DNA of 64,000 bases from Halobacillus sp. A5 (GCF_024189315.1 NZ_JAIZEO010000001.1:682001-746000); one strand, 5' to 3'. Shown: positions 37,216-47,062, numbered from the stretch's first letter. A program made the numbers and translations. Notes: generated from the sequence alone by a model not told the origin.

Positions 37216-38436
37216 TCATCTATCTACATTCAATTCAAATATTTCGTGTAGGGCATTTACTGCTTGTATGAGATCTTCATCTTTTACCAGCACCCAAATT
37301 GTCGTATGAGAGTCTGCGGATTGAAGAATCTGCACACCTTTCTCGATTAAAGTCTGCACAATTTTTGCTGTGACTCCCGGTACCCCTGTAATTCCTGCAC
37401 CCACAGTGGATACTTTTGCACAGCCTTCACGCACCTCTGGCTCATAACCAACATTCTGTAAAATCGACACTGCCTGAGTTGTGTATTTACTATCTATTGT
37501 ATAGCTTACTCCACTTGGCGAAATATTAATAAAATCTACAGAAATATTCGCTTCTGCCATTGATTTAAATACTTCGGATTGTAACTTGGAAGGATCTTCT
37601 TTTGATTGAACTTTAATCTGGGCAATACCGGCCATATGAGCAATACCAGTCACAAGGCGGTCCGGCAGATCGTTGCCCGCTTCTCCTTCTCTTGAAGCAG
37701 CAACAAGAGTACCGGGCTGACCTGAATATGTTGACCTTACACGCATAGGCACTTTGGCATGCATGGCGATTTCCACTGCCCGCGGGTGAATAACTTTTGC
37801 ACCCTGATAAGCCAGGTTACAAATTTCATTGTAAGTTACCGCATGCAGCGCTCTAGCCGACTCTACGATACGTGGGTCCGCTGTCATAATTCCTTCAACA
37901 TCGGTGAAAATATCTATATACTCAGCTTTCAGGGCAGCTCCAAGAGCAGCAGCACTAGTATCGCTGCCTCCACGCCCGATGGTCGTTGTATCACCGGATT
38001 CTGTTTTACCCTGAAATCCGGCTACAACAACTACATCATGCGTTTCCAGTTCAGTTAATATTCGAGTCGTGTCCATACGTAGAATTTTTGCTTTTGTAAA
38101 ATCATCGTTTGTTAAAAATCCAGCTCCCGCACCTGTCAAACTGGCAGCAGTGACTCCTGATTCCAGCAATTCATGGGTAAAAACAACTGAAGATATCGTT
38201 TCCCCGCAAGACATGATCATATCTTGTTCTCTTGCTGAAATTTTAGATAATGGAAAATCAACGAGACCAAGCAATGAATCTGTAGCATATGGGTCACCTT
38301 CACGACCCATGGCTGATACTGTGACAACTACTTTATAGCCTTCACTCAAAGCTTTTTTAATATGAGTAATTGCGCGTGAGCGACCTTCTTCGTCACGAAC
38401 GGAAGTACCTCCAAATTTTTGGACTAATAATTTCAT
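37216..38436 (-). CDS. dapG: Aspartokinase I (diaminopimelate-sensitive type)
   Basis: Phosphorylates aspartate to start the aspartate pathway. The 406-residue protein has the kinase domain (KFGGTSVRDEEG; GFQGKTESGDTTTIGRGGSDT) and two C-terminal ACT domains for feedback control. B. subtilis DapG is inhibited by meso-diaminopimelate, and the same is likely from the location. ATG 38436 follows GAGG by seven bases; an upstream in-frame GTG at 38442 overlaps the ribosome site. It lies 15 bases before dapA. Confidence 0.95.
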   Translation of the reverse strand: MKLLVQKFGGTSVRDEEGRSRAITHIKKALSEGYKVVVTVSAMGREGDPYATDSLLGLVDFPLSKISAREQDMIMSCGETISSVVFTHELLESGVTAASLTGAGAGFLTNDDFTKAKILRMDTTRILTELETHDVVVVAGFQGKTESGDTTTIGRGGSDTSAAALGAALKAEYIDIFTDVEGIMTADPRIVESARALHAVTYNEICNLAYQGAKVIHPRAVEIAMHAKVPMRVRSTYSGQPGTLVAASREGEAGNDLPDRLVTGIAHMAGIAQIKVQSKEDPSKLQSEVFKSMAEANISVDFINISPSGVSYTIDSKYTTQAVSILQNVGYEPEVREGCAKVSTVGAGITGVPGVTAKIVQTLIEKGVQILQSADSHTTIWVLVKDEDLIQAVNALHEIFELNVDR

Positions 38437-38459
38437 GTTCACACCTCAATTATTCTTGT

Positions 38460-39506
38460 TTACAACCACTGATTAGCAATTACACGTTCAGCGATCTGCA
38501 CAGAATTCCAAGCAGCTCCTTTAAGTAAATTATCAGAGACTACCCAAAGGTGGAACCCGTTTTCCTGATCGAGATCCTTGCGAATCCGACCGACAAATAC
38601 GTCACGCTTACCTGCAGCGCTTAATGGGGTAGGATAAGATTGATTGGAAGGATCATCTTCCAATACAATTCCTTCAGCTTCCGCAAGTAAAGATTTAACT
38701 TGATCAACCGTAACCCCTTCCTGACCGACCTCTACATAGACGCTTTCCGCATGGGAAGTAAAGAACGGTAAACGTACACATGTAGCCGCTACAGGAAGAG
38801 ATGGCGCATGCATAATTTTCTTTGTTTCATTAATCATTTTCATTTCTTCAAAGGTGTAGCCGTTCTCCTGGAAAACGTCAATTTGCGGAAGTGCATTAAA
38901 AGCAATTGGGAAGTGTTTCTTGTCTCCTCCTACTGGTAAAATGTTTGCTTCCAGTTCCTCTCCATTAAGAAAAGCCTGTGATTGATCCCTTAATTCATCT
39001 GCTGCTTCATTCCCAGCACCTGATACTGCCTGATACGTAGAGACAATAACCCGGTTAAGGCCTAAATGTTGCTTAATCGGCTCAAGGGCAGCTACCATTT
39101 GGATTGTAGAACAGTTCGGATTAGCAATTATACCGTTATGACCTTTAATGTCTTCTTCATTAACTTCAGGCACAACTAATGGAACAGTTTCATCCATGCG
39201 GTAAGCACTAGTGTTATCTATAACCAGCGCTCCCCGTTTTACAGCTTCAGGAGCAAGTTTTTTTGATACAGATCCGCCTGCTGAGAAAAGAGCAATATCA
39301 ATATTGTCAAAACTTTCCGGAGTGGCTTCTTCTACTGTATATTCGCTTCCTCTAAATGGTACTTTGGTTCCCGCTGAACGGCTGGAAGATAATAACTTCA
39401 GTTCATTGATTGGGAAACTACGATCTGCAAGTGTGTCGAGCATCTTTTGACCGACCGCTCCTGTTGCACCTACTACAGCTATGTTATATTGGTTAGATTG
39501 TGTCAT
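38460..39506 (-). CDS. asd: Aspartate-semialdehyde dehydrogenase
   Basis: Reduces aspartyl phosphate to aspartate semialdehyde with NADPH. The 348-residue protein has the nucleotide motif GATGAVGQ, the catalytic cysteine C132 in NPNCST, and the substrate-binding segment centred on [14 protein letters not shown] 39506 ([11 protein letters not shown]) is eight bases after AAAGGGG; the extension to 39524 contains that site. A 102-base gap separates it from spoVFB and could hold a vegetative promoter, though I could not fix one. Confidence 0.96.
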   Translation of the reverse strand: MTQSNQYNIAVVGATGAVGQKMLDTLADRSFPINELKLLSSSRSAGTKVPFRGSEYTVEEATPESFDNIDIALFSAGGSVSKKLAPEAVKRGALVIDNTSAYRMDETVPLVVPEVNEEDIKGHNGIIANPNCSTIQMVAALEPIKQHLGLNRVIVSTYQAVSGAGNEAADELRDQSQAFLNGEELEANILPVGGDKKHFPIAFNALPQIDVFQENGYTFEEMKMINETKKIMHAPSLPVAATCVRLPFFTSHAESVYVEVGQEGVTVDQVKSLLAEAEGIVLEDDPSNQSYPTPLSAAGKRDVFVGRIRKDLDQENGFHLWVVSDNLLKGAAWNSVQIAERVIANQWL

Positions 39507-39608
39507 AATGATATCCCCTTTCACGTAATTAATAGTTCAACTGTCGTTAAGAGTCACTATTTGTTATTCTATCATACTTGCTCAAAAAACTGTTATGAAA
39601 ATATAGAT

Positions 39609-40205
39609 TTACGCCTGGTATCGTTCAATTAATACGGGCTGTTTCTGCTTTCCGTCCAGCGCATCTTCAATCGTTTCAGGAATCAGCGTCATATCAGCTA
39701 CGAGAGAGTTCGGTTTTTTAAATGGGTGGTCCTGCCCAAATGGAACAAAATAGATATTTTTGGCAGCCATTAATTTCATGATATTTACTCCGTTTAATCC
39801 TAACGCATCATTTGTAGAGATCGCAAGCACTACTGGATTCTCGTTTCGAAGTGTTGCTTTTGCTGCCATTAACACCGGGGAGTCAGTTAAAGCATTTGCA
39901 AATTTACTGGTAGAGTTCCCTGTCATCGGGGCAATCACCATACAGTCTAGAGGTCTTTTAGGTCCTAGAGGTTCTGCATCGGGTATTGTCATAATGATTG
40001 GTTCTCCCGTTATGCTCTCTATCGTTTTTATATGATCGGCTGCATCACCGAACCTTGTATCTGTTTTTTGAACGGTATAGGATAAAACCGGTACAATTTC
40101 TGCACCTAAATCTTTTAACTGCTTCAAAATAGGAAAAACTTCGTGATACGTACAGTGAGATCCTGTTAATCCAAATCCAATGGTCTTACCTTTTAAACTA
40201 GCCAT
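39609..40205 (-). CDS. spoVFB: Dipicolinate synthase subunit B
   Basis: A 198-residue flavoprotein-fold subunit (IGFGLTGSHCTYHEVFPIL at the front, MVIAPMTGNSTSKFANAL in the middle). With SpoVFA it makes dipicolinic acid in the mother cell, which is then loaded into the spore core. Its start overlaps the spoVFA stop by one base (TAATG). The preceding sigma-K-type promoter fits mother-cell expression. Confidence 0.95.
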   Translation of the reverse strand: MASLKGKTIGFGLTGSHCTYHEVFPILKQLKDLGAEIVPVLSYTVQKTDTRFGDAADHIKTIESITGEPIIMTIPDAEPLGPKRPLDCMVIAPMTGNSTSKFANALTDSPVLMAAKATLRNENPVVLAISTNDALGLNGVNIMKLMAAKNIYFVPFGQDHPFKKPNSLVADMTLIPETIEDALDGKQKQPVLIERYQA

Positions 40206-41098
40206 TATTCCTCCGCCTTTCGATCAAGCTCTTGTAATTCCTTACAAATAACATTAGCAACTATACGACCAGCTGTTTTTGGAGCAACCAGACCTGGTAA
40301 ACCAGGTAATAAAATAGCTTTGATGCCTCTTTTTTCTGCGTAGCGGAAATCAGATCCTCCAGGCTTTGATGCGAGGTCTAGTATAAGTGCGTGGGATGGA
40401 AGTTTTTTTATAATTGATGCGTTTACTACAGGGGACGGTACCGTATTTATGAGATAATCATAGTTCATATCATACGAACTGATCTTCCCCATATCAATGA
40501 AATCAAGCCCCATTTCATGAACTCTTGCAGCACCAGAGTGTGAACGAACGCCGACTGTTACTTTAGCACCAAGCTGATCAAATGCCCGTGCCAGACTCAT
40601 ACCCACTCTACCCAAACCAAAGATTACAACCTTTGAGCCGTGAATAGTAAAATCTGTGTGTTGAATGGCCATCATGATGGTACCTTCAACCGTCGGAATG
40701 GAGTTATAAATAGCCACATCATCTCTGTTCATGAGAGGGATCAGCCTTCGATCCGCATCATGAACAATTTTTTTCAGTGTCTCATTCGCAATTCCTGAGT
40801 AGATTTGACAATGTGATGGTGTTTTTTTCAGCCATTCTGTCTGCAGGCATAATGTACGGTTTGTAAAAATACCGTCTACACAGCCATTTTCATCTGTACC
40901 TGAAATAGGGAGTATGATTGCATCAAGAGAGTTTACATGGAAACCATCAAAATCCAAATCAATGCATTCAGTGAAGCTGCCATTTAATTGATCAAACCCG
41001 GCTAAGTACACTTGAGCATCCCATTCATGTAATCTTCGTATGATTTCAATCTGGCGGGCATCTCCGCCTATAACCGCAACGTGGAATCCTGTTAACAT
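40205..41098 (-). CDS. spoVFA: Dipicolinate synthase subunit A
   Basis: A 297-residue NAD(P)-dependent dehydrogenase-like subunit; the Rossmann motif is VVIFGLGRVGMSLA (about residues 157-170). Together with SpoVFB it oxidises the DapA product to dipicolinate. GGAG sits upstream of ATG 41098. A clear sigma-K-type promoter lies at 41137-41164, matching sigma-K control of spoVF in B. subtilis. Confidence 0.95.
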   Translation of the reverse strand: MLTGFHVAVIGGDARQIEIIRRLHEWDAQVYLAGFDQLNGSFTECIDLDFDGFHVNSLDAIILPISGTDENGCVDGIFTNRTLCLQTEWLKKTPSHCQIYSGIANETLKKIVHDADRRLIPLMNRDDVAIYNSIPTVEGTIMMAIQHTDFTIHGSKVVIFGLGRVGMSLARAFDQLGAKVTVGVRSHSGAARVHEMGLDFIDMGKISSYDMNYDYLINTVPSPVVNASIIKKLPSHALILDLASKPGGSDFRYAEKRGIKAILLPGLPGLVAPKTAGRIVANVICKELQELDRKAEE

Positions 41099-41136
41099 GC
41101 CGGAAAGTCTCCTTTTTATTAGGTTTCATCTCCTTG

Positions 41137-41164
41137 TATCGTATGCAGATTTACTTGCGTAAGT
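41137..41164 (-). promoter_or_regulatory. Probable sigma-K promoter of spoVFAB
   Basis: Minus-strand AC (41163-41164), 17-base spacer, CATACGATA (41137-41145). The -10 is a perfect CATAnnnTA. Confidence 0.6.
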
Positions 41165-41202
41165 GTGTTCAAATCCCTCACTTTAAGCAGTCTATGAGAG
41201 CA

Positions 41203-41232
41203 CAAAAAAAGCTGTGACACACGGTCACAGCT
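41203..41232 (-). terminator. Terminator at the end of ymxH
   Basis: Perfect 9-bp stem AGCTGTGAC/GTCACAGCT (41224-41232 and 41210-41218) then seven T on the minus strand; the ymxH stop (41231-41233) overlaps the stem. Confidence 0.88.
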
Positions 41233-41452
41233 AGCTGTTAATTAAAATTGTATCTTCTCCTATAATCTCCACATGGTTCCAATCGATTACGATTTCGCCC
41301 CGGGAATGAAAAAGCCCCTTATTTAAAATGATGAGCGATAATATTTCCCCGCTTTCAGGATTTATGGTTAAATCTGCCTGCCCTAACACACCTAATTTTT
41401 TCCCCTCCTTTATATCAATAACTTCTTTAGAAGAAAGCTGTTTCAACCGCAT
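41231..41452 (-). CDS. ymxH: YmxH, YlmC/YmxH-family PRC-barrel protein
   Basis: A 73-residue single PRC-barrel-like domain (VIDIKEGKKLGVLGQADLTINPESGEI). Such proteins are common beside sporulation genes in Firmicutes; function unknown. It lies 15 bases downstream of ylxY, where B. subtilis has mlpA in between. It ends inside its own terminator. Confidence 0.88.
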   Translation of the reverse strand: MRLKQLSSKEVIDIKEGKKLGVLGQADLTINPESGEILSLIILNKGLFHSRGEIVIDWNHVEIIGEDTILINS

Positions 41453-41467
41453 GCCTGCACGCTCCTT

Positions 41468-42376
41468 TTATCGCTTTTCACTGATTAGTTGTGAAAAATG
41501 AACAATCTTGTAATCTTTATCGATTTGAGTAATCAACTCATCTAAACTGTTCGAAGTGACTTCTGTCGGATGCATGAGTATGGTGGCGCCATTATGCAGC
41601 TTAGATGTCACACGGTGGGTTAAAACTTCTTCAGTAGGATTCTTCCAGTCAATGGTATCCACCGACCAAAGAACCGTTTCCATTCCCAGTTTGTCCGCTG
41701 TTTGTACCGTTACGTCTGAAAAACTGCCGGAAGGGGGAGCAAAATATTCAATTTCATCGTCTGTTATAGCTTGAAGAATTTCATTTGTTTTTGTAAGGTT
41801 TTCTTCGGAAGTTGAAGAGTTCAGATGTGAAAAGTCAGGATGGTTATAGCCATGACTTCCTATTATATGATCATCTTCAGCAATCATTGATACAAGCTGC
41901 TTATGTTTCTGGGCAAAAGCACCGTCAATAAAAAAATTCGCTTTGATATTAAATTTATTAAGGGTTTGAAGAATATCCGGTATATATTCTTCTCCCCATG
42001 ATACGTTAATAAGAAAACTAACCGCCTTTTTCTTACCGTGCCCTTTATATATAGGAGCAGGAGAAAGATCCTTTAAAGAAGTGGAAGGCGGAATTTCGTC
42101 AAAAACAAGTTTCTTTTCATCAAATTCCCCTTCTTTCTTCATGTTTTGAAATGATTTTTCTACATTTACCTTCTTCCCATATAATCCCGGGGTTTTTTTC
42201 CAGACTTTATCAATATAAGCATTCTCCGGAGCCTGATAATAATCTTTTTCTTTTTCTAAAATTTTATCTTGTAAGGAGGGATGTTTTGAGACAGGTTGAG
42301 AATCGGGGTCAGCCGTAATAACGAAAAATATTATAACGAGAACTACAGCAGCAAGTATTTGAATGATTCTTCCCAC
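41468..42376 (-). CDS. ylxY: YlxY, membrane-anchored polysaccharide deacetylase-like protein
   Basis: About 302 residues: an N-terminal membrane anchor (IIQILAAVVLVIIFFVI), a linker, and a NodB homology domain (about residues 120-300). The metal motif SHGYNH is present, and also APPSGSFSD and ILMHPT. The first NodB motif TFDDG is replaced by INVSWGEEY, so activity is doubtful. GTG 42376 fits the ribosome site AAGGGGGAG at six bases; the longer frame from 42394 would contain that site. In B. subtilis ylxY also follows pnp. Confidence 0.88.
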   Translation of the reverse strand: MGRIIQILAAVVLVIIFFVITADPDSQPVSKHPSLQDKILEKEKDYYQAPENAYIDKVWKKTPGLYGKKVNVEKSFQNMKKEGEFDEKKLVFDEIPPSTSLKDLSPAPIYKGHGKKKAVSFLINVSWGEEYIPDILQTLNKFNIKANFFIDGAFAQKHKQLVSMIAEDDHIIGSHGYNHPDFSHLNSSTSEENLTKTNEILQAITDDEIEYFAPPSGSFSDVTVQTADKLGMETVLWSVDTIDWKNPTEEVLTHRVTSKLHNGATILMHPTEVTSNSLDELITQIDKDYKIVHFSQLISEKR

Positions 42377-42449
42377 CGAAAACTCCCCCTTCACTTCATA
42401 TCTATGCGTAAAAGGACAACCTTATACTAAAAGGAGGGTTCTGTAAGCA

Positions 42450-42478
42450 TAAAAAAAGAAACTGGCTGACCAGTCTCC
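42450..42478 (-). terminator. Terminator after pnp
   Basis: Minus-strand GAGACTGG/CCAGTTTC (42470-42477 and 42458-42465, one G-U), then seven T. Confidence 0.88.
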
Positions 42479-42485
42479 GTTTTTA

Positions 42486-44603
42486 TTACTCACTCGTTTC
42501 CTGAGCTTTCTTTTCATCAATAAGAATGGCTTTTCTTGATAAGTTAATTCTGCCCTGCTTATCAATTTCTTTTACTTTTACCTTAATAGAGTCTCCTACA
42601 GAAACAACGTCTTCTACTTTACCAATACGTTCTTCTGCGAGTTCCGAAATATGAACAAGACCTTCTTTACCTTTGAATAGTTCAACAAAAGCACCGAACT
42701 TCTCCACACGTTTAACCTTGCCTTCATATACTTCTCCAGCTTCTACTTCACGGACGATGTCTTCTATAATTTTCATTGCCACTTTATTCATAGATGCATC
42801 AGTAGAAGAAACAAACACCGTACCATCCTGCTCAATATCTATTTTTACCCCTGTATCATCAATAATTTGATTAATTTGTTTCCCGCTTGGTCCAATGACA
42901 TCGCGGATTTTATCCGGATTAATCTTCATCGTCATAATCTTAGGTGCATACTGAGATAGTTCACTTCTGGATTCAGGCAGCGTAGCCATCATGGAGCTTA
43001 AGATCTCCATGCGTCCTTTTTTAGCCTGCTCAAGAGCTTCTTCTAATATTTGACGGGAAAGACCTTCGATTTTGATATCCATTTGAAGTGCTGTGATCCC
43101 TTTTTCAGTCCCGGCTACTTTAAAGTCCATATCTCCAAGGAAATCTTCCATACCTTGAATATCAGTTAGGATTGTATAATCTTCTCCTGATTTAACCAGT
43201 CCCATAGCAATCCCTGCTACAGGGGCCTTTAAAGGAACACCGGCATCCATCATAGCCAGCGTGCTTGCACAAATACTCGCCTGAGAAGTGGAACCGTTTG
43301 ATTCTAATACTTCTGAAACAAGGCGAATGGTATATGGGAATTCTTTTTCAGAAGGAATAACCACTTCTAATGCCCTCTCCCCTAAAGCACCATGGCCGAT
43401 TTCCCTGCGTCCTGGTCCACGGATAGGGCCCGTCTCTCCCACTGAATAATGTGGAAAATTATAATGGTGCATAAAACGCTTCGATTCTTCCAAGTCAAGT
43501 CCATCTAAAATCTGTACATCCCCAAGCGCACCTAAAGTACAAATACTTAAGGCTTGAGTCTGCCCGCGTGTAAACAATCCTGAACCATGAGTTCTTGGAA
43601 GAATACCTACTCTGGAAGAAAGCTTACGAATCTCATCAACACCCCGTCCATCAGGGCGGATCTTATCTTTCGTAATCAGACGGCGCACTTCTTCTTTTAC
43701 AATATTATCAAGTATCGATTTCACCTGTTTAATTGTCTCTTCATCAGCTTCTAACTCTTCGTAGGCTTCTACAATAGCTTTCTTTGCATCATCTATTGCT
43801 TCTTCACGAGCTTTTTTCTCTTCAGTCTTGATTGCAGTAACCAGGGGCTCTCTAGCCTCGTCTTCAACCTTGTCTTTTAATTCCTGGGCAAGATCGAACA
43901 GCTGTACTTCCATTTTTTCTTTACCGACCGCAGCGATAATTTCTTCCTGGAACGCTACGAGACGTTTAATTTCTTCGTGTCCAAGCATGATCGCTTCAAG
44001 CATATCCTCTTCGGAAACTTCCAGCGCGCCAGCTTCTACCATATTTATTGCATCTTTAGTACCGGCTACAGTTAAATCAATGTCGCTTTCTTCCTGCTGT
44101 TTTACTGTAGGGTTAATAATAAATTCTCCATTAATCCGCCCTACCACAACACCGGCAATCGGTCCTCCAAAAGGAATATCTGATATGCCAAGAGCAATAG
44201 AGGAACCAAGCATTGCTGCCATTTCTGTAGAACAATCCTGGTCTACACTCATTACAGTGCTGATAACTTGAACGTCATTTCTAAATCCATCCGGGAACAG
44301 CGGGCGGATGGGGCGGTCGATTAAACGTGAAGCCAGAACAGCTTTGTCGCTCGGACGACCCTCTCTTTTAATAAAACCACCAGGTATTTTACCTACCGCA
44401 TACAATCTCTCCTCATAGTTAACCGTTAATGGAAAGAACGGCAAATCTTTAGGCTCTCTAGACCCGGTTGCTGCAGATAGCACGGAGGTATCACCATATT
44501 TAATCATAGCGGCACCGCTGGCCTGCTTGGCCAGCTCACCTACTTCTATAGAAAATGTGCGGCCTGCTACATCAATAGAAAACACTTGATTTTCTTCTGC
44601 CAT
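42486..44603 (-). CDS. pnp: Polynucleotide phosphorylase
   Basis: The 3'-to-5' phosphorolytic exoribonuclease of the degradosome. The roughly 705-residue protein has two RNase PH domains joined by a helical linker, a KH domain ([16 protein letters not shown]) and an S1 domain ([17 protein letters not shown]). Active-site residues of the second core lie near the [10 protein letters not shown] region. ATG 44603 ([12 protein letters not shown]) is preceded by AGAGGAG at 11 bases; an in-frame TTG at 44624 is possible. It lies after rpsO, as is usual, with a terminator in the gap. Confidence 0.96.
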   Translation of the reverse strand: MAEENQVFSIDVAGRTFSIEVGELAKQASGAAMIKYGDTSVLSAATGSREPKDLPFFPLTVNYEERLYAVGKIPGGFIKREGRPSDKAVLASRLIDRPIRPLFPDGFRNDVQVISTVMSVDQDCSTEMAAMLGSSIALGISDIPFGGPIAGVVVGRINGEFIINPTVKQQEESDIDLTVAGTKDAINMVEAGALEVSEEDMLEAIMLGHEEIKRLVAFQEEIIAAVGKEKMEVQLFDLAQELKDKVEDEAREPLVTAIKTEEKKAREEAIDDAKKAIVEAYEELEADEETIKQVKSILDNIVKEEVRRLITKDKIRPDGRGVDEIRKLSSRVGILPRTHGSGLFTRGQTQALSICTLGALGDVQILDGLDLEESKRFMHHYNFPHYSVGETGPIRGPGRREIGHGALGERALEVVIPSEKEFPYTIRLVSEVLESNGSTSQASICASTLAMMDAGVPLKAPVAGIAMGLVKSGEDYTILTDIQGMEDFLGDMDFKVAGTEKGITALQMDIKIEGLSRQILEEALEQAKKGRMEILSSMMATLPESRSELSQYAPKIMTMKINPDKIRDVIGPSGKQINQIIDDTGVKIDIEQDGTVFVSSTDASMNKVAMKIIEDIVREVEAGEVYEGKVKRVEKFGAFVELFKGKEGLVHISELAEERIGKVEDVVSVGDSIKVKVKEIDKQGRINLSRKAILIDEKKAQETSE

Positions 44604-44679
44604 AAAGTATTTAACTCCTCTCAATCACCAAAAAAATAATAGATTATATCACACAGTTTACACTTATTTTATGTAAACA

Positions 44680-44709
44680 TACAGAAAAAGCGGGATTTAC
44701 TCCCGCTTT
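44680..44709 (-). terminator. Terminator after rpsO
   Basis: Minus-strand AAAGCGGGA/TCCCGCTTT stem (44701-44709 and 44687-44695) followed by TTCTG; short T-run. A further dyad GTTTACA/TGTAAAC (44656-44678) lies between it and pnp. Confidence 0.75.
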
Positions 44710-44720
44710 TCTCTCATGCA

Positions 44721-44990
44721 TTAGCGACGCAGACCAAGGCTCTTAATTAACTCACGGTAACGTGTAATGTCTTTATTACGCAGGTAGTTGAGTAAGTTAC
44801 GGCGTCTACCTACCATTTTAAGCAAGCCGCGACGAGAATGGTGGTCCTGCTTATGTGCACGCAGATGCTCATTCAAGTTCGTGATTTGTTCAGTCAGAAC
44901 AGCGATCTGTACTTCTGCAGATCCTGTGTCATTTTCATGAGTCTTATACTCATTGATTAGTTCTTGCTTACGTTCTTGTGTGATAGCCAT
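44721..44990 (-). CDS. rpsO: 30S ribosomal protein S15
   Basis: An 89-residue primary 16S-binding protein, full length, beginning [16 protein letters not shown] and carrying [26 protein letters not shown] strong GGAGGTG site precedes the ATG. The 165-base upstream gap contains a structured leader that may serve S15 feedback control. Paired with pnp downstream, as in most bacteria. Confidence 0.98.
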   Translation of the reverse strand: MAITQERKQELINEYKTHENDTGSAEVQIAVLTEQITNLNEHLRAHKQDHHSRRGLLKMVGRRRNLLNYLRNKDITRYRELIKSLGLRR

Positions 44991-45023
44991 TATAGCTACA
45001 CCTCCTATTAAGATTTAGAATTC

Positions 45024-45068
45024 CCTTTCCCCGAGCGGTCGTCGGAGTTACGTACCGCCAAGCGAAGG
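45024..45068 (-). promoter_or_regulatory. Structured rpsO leader, possible S15 autoregulation element
   Basis: On the minus strand CCTT...GGCGGT...ACCGC...AAGG can fold as a helix with GCGGT/ACCGC (45054-45058 and 45035-45039) inside a CCTT/AAGG closure, ending about 20 bases before the ribosome site. Firmicute rpsO leaders are known to bind S15; this match is by position and foldability only. Confidence 0.4.
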
Positions 45069-45155
45069 TTCCATATTAAAGGGTACATTTTTTAAAGGTA
45101 AAATGCAAGTAAAAAGTATGATGTCCCAATTACCTGACAACTTACAGACGCCTTA

Positions 45156-46082
45156 TTATTTTAACAGTCTGCGTGTTTTTAACTCATCATCATTCAGCTG
45201 ACGGACAAGCTCATCTACTCCATTAAATTTATTTTCACTTCGTATAAATTGGCGGAAGTGAACCCTTACCACATTGCCATAAATATCGCGGTGAAAATCA
45301 AAAATATGAATTTCCAGAGTTCTTTTATTTCCATTAAAAGTAGGTTTATAGCCGAGATTAGCCATTCCTTTATACAATTCGTTTCCTACATTTACCGTAA
45401 CAGCGTAAACACCATTTTTCGGCAGATAATACTCGTGATTTAAGCTTATATTAGCAGTCGGGTACCCAATCGTATGCCCGCGCCTGTCCCCCGTCACAAC
45501 TTCTCCTGTAATGGTTAATGGGCGGCTCAGCAATTGACCGGCTGCAGAGACGTTGCCTTCATCCAGCAGTCTGCGTATTCGAGTAGAGCTTATTTTTTCA
45601 CCTTCATCGGATACTTGTTCAATCGTACTGGTTGTAAACCGTCCTTGTGCATATTCCGGCAGTAAGTGCATGGTTCCTTTTCCTTTAAAACCAAAGGTAA
45701 AATCAAAGCCCGCCGCAACGTGCCTGACATTTAAAGAAATAAAATAGCTTTCAACAAAATCCTCCGGAGGTAATGATGCGAGCTGCCTGTCAAAATGGAC
45801 CACAAATAATGTATCAATACCCAAATTTTCAATAATCTGCTCTTTTTCTTTTAGTGGAGTTATATATTTCGCTTTTTCAACACTTCGATTTAACACGACG
45901 GAAGGATGTGGATCAAATGTCATTACTGCACTTTGAACACCGAGTTCACTCGCTTTTCTCTGAGCGGTTAATATTACTTGCTGGTGTCCTTTATGAACAC
46001 CATCAAAAAAACCAACCGCTAAAGCGCTGGGTGACAAGTGTGGGGGCAGCGATTCTTTTTCTCTCAAATAAATGGTTTTCAC
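45156..46082 (-). CDS. ribF: Bifunctional riboflavin kinase / FAD synthetase
   Basis: Makes FMN and then FAD from riboflavin. The 308-residue protein has the N-terminal adenylyltransferase domain (GFFDGVHKGHQ; SSTRIRRLLDEG) and the C-terminal kinase domain (GHTIGYPTANI, NGVYAV). In B. subtilis it is called ribC and lies in the same truB-ribC-rpsO order. It follows truB by 20 bases. Confidence 0.95.
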   Translation of the reverse strand: MKTIYLREKESLPPHLSPSALAVGFFDGVHKGHQQVILTAQRKASELGVQSAVMTFDPHPSVVLNRSVEKAKYITPLKEKEQIIENLGIDTLFVVHFDRQLASLPPEDFVESYFISLNVRHVAAGFDFTFGFKGKGTMHLLPEYAQGRFTTSTIEQVSDEGEKISSTRIRRLLDEGNVSAAGQLLSRPLTITGEVVTGDRRGHTIGYPTANISLNHEYYLPKNGVYAVTVNVGNELYKGMANLGYKPTFNGNKRTLEIHIFDFHRDIYGNVVRVHFRQFIRSENKFNGVDELVRQLNDDELKTRRLLK

Positions 46083-46102
46083 TAATTCTCACCTGCTTTA
46101 GA

Positions 46103-46999
46103 TCAAAATACTCGTATAGGTTTTATTTTATCAGGTTTAGAAGGGTGCTGCTGATAAATTGCTATGACCTCACCTTTACATTTTACAACAAATGGATCAT
46201 TTGTCACATTTGGCGGCTTTGGCAGAACTTGACCATGCTCAAACACAAACCTTTCATCATTATTAATAGGGAAATCATTTAAATGAGTCAAGCCTACACT
46301 TATGGGTAGAATGGCATCCATGGCACTGCCTTTATCCACCAGCTCCTGAACTTGCTCAAAAGTGAAGCACTTCTCTCTGTCAATACCACCAGTTTCCAAA
46401 CGGATAAGCGATGACATATGCGCAGGAAAGCCTAAAGCTTTTCCGATATCCACACACAGTGTGCGTATGTAAGTCCCTTTAGAACACGTTACGTTCAATT
46501 TGAACAGTAATTCCTCATTAGTAAATGTAACAGAATCTTCATTTAAACCAATTTCTTTAATATGAACTCTTCTTACGGGTCTCTCAACTTCCTCCCCGTC
46601 CCTGGCATATTGATATAAGCGTTTCCCTTTTACTTTAACAGCAGAATACATCGGGGGAATTTGTGTGACTTCACCTTTAAACCTTTGTAAAATGTCTTTG
46701 ATTTCCAATATAGATGGACACTTATTAACCACCTCTTTTTCGATAATAGCTCCTGAAGCATCTTCAGTTTCTGTTGATCTGCCAACCGTAACTTCCGCTT
46801 CATAAACTTTCTCTGTATCCGTCAAAAAAGGTACAATCTTTGTTGCCTTACCTATACATAGTGGGAGAACGCCTTCCACATCAGGATCTAATGTTCCCGT
46901 GTGACCTATTTTTTTCGTTCTCAGCATACCTCGTGCTTTACTTACACAATCATGAGAAGTAAAGCCTTTTTCTTTCCATAAAGGAAGAATTCCATCCAT
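46103..46999 (-). CDS. truB: tRNA pseudouridine(55) synthase TruB
   Basis: Converts U55 in the T-arm of tRNAs to pseudouridine. The 298-residue protein has KIGHTGTLDPDVEGVLPL with the catalytic aspartate in GTLDP, and a C-terminal PUA-like region. The GAGAGGA site precedes ATG 46999. A strong terminator separates it from rbfA. Confidence 0.96.
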   Translation of the reverse strand: MDGILPLWKEKGFTSHDCVSKARGMLRTKKIGHTGTLDPDVEGVLPLCIGKATKIVPFLTDTEKVYEAEVTVGRSTETEDASGAIIEKEVVNKCPSILEIKDILQRFKGEVTQIPPMYSAVKVKGKRLYQYARDGEEVERPVRRVHIKEIGLNEDSVTFTNEELLFKLNVTCSKGTYIRTLCVDIGKALGFPAHMSSLIRLETGGIDREKCFTFEQVQELVDKGSAMDAILPISVGLTHLNDFPINNDERFVFEHGQVLPKPPNVTNDPFVVKCKGEVIAIYQQHPSKPDKIKPIRVF

Positions 47000-47030
47000 A
47001 CTGCTTCCATCCTCTCTATAAGATCATCCA

Positions 47031-47062
47031 TTAAAAAATCCGTGCTAGAACAGCACGGATTC
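47031..47062 (-). terminator. Terminator between rbfA and truB
   Basis: Perfect 10-bp stem AATCCGTGCT/AGCACGGATT (47052-47061 and 47037-47046), five-base loop, then T-run on the minus strand. It closes the rimP-rbfA operon. Confidence 0.9.

Noticed and set aside
38437-39608. Lysine riboswitch before dapG or asd
   Set aside because: The gaps are 23 and 102 bases, too short for an L-box.
43828-44271. 147-codon plus-strand frame inside pnp
   Set aside because: Antisense shadow of a highly conserved gene; Ser/Ile/Thr-rich translation with no domain.
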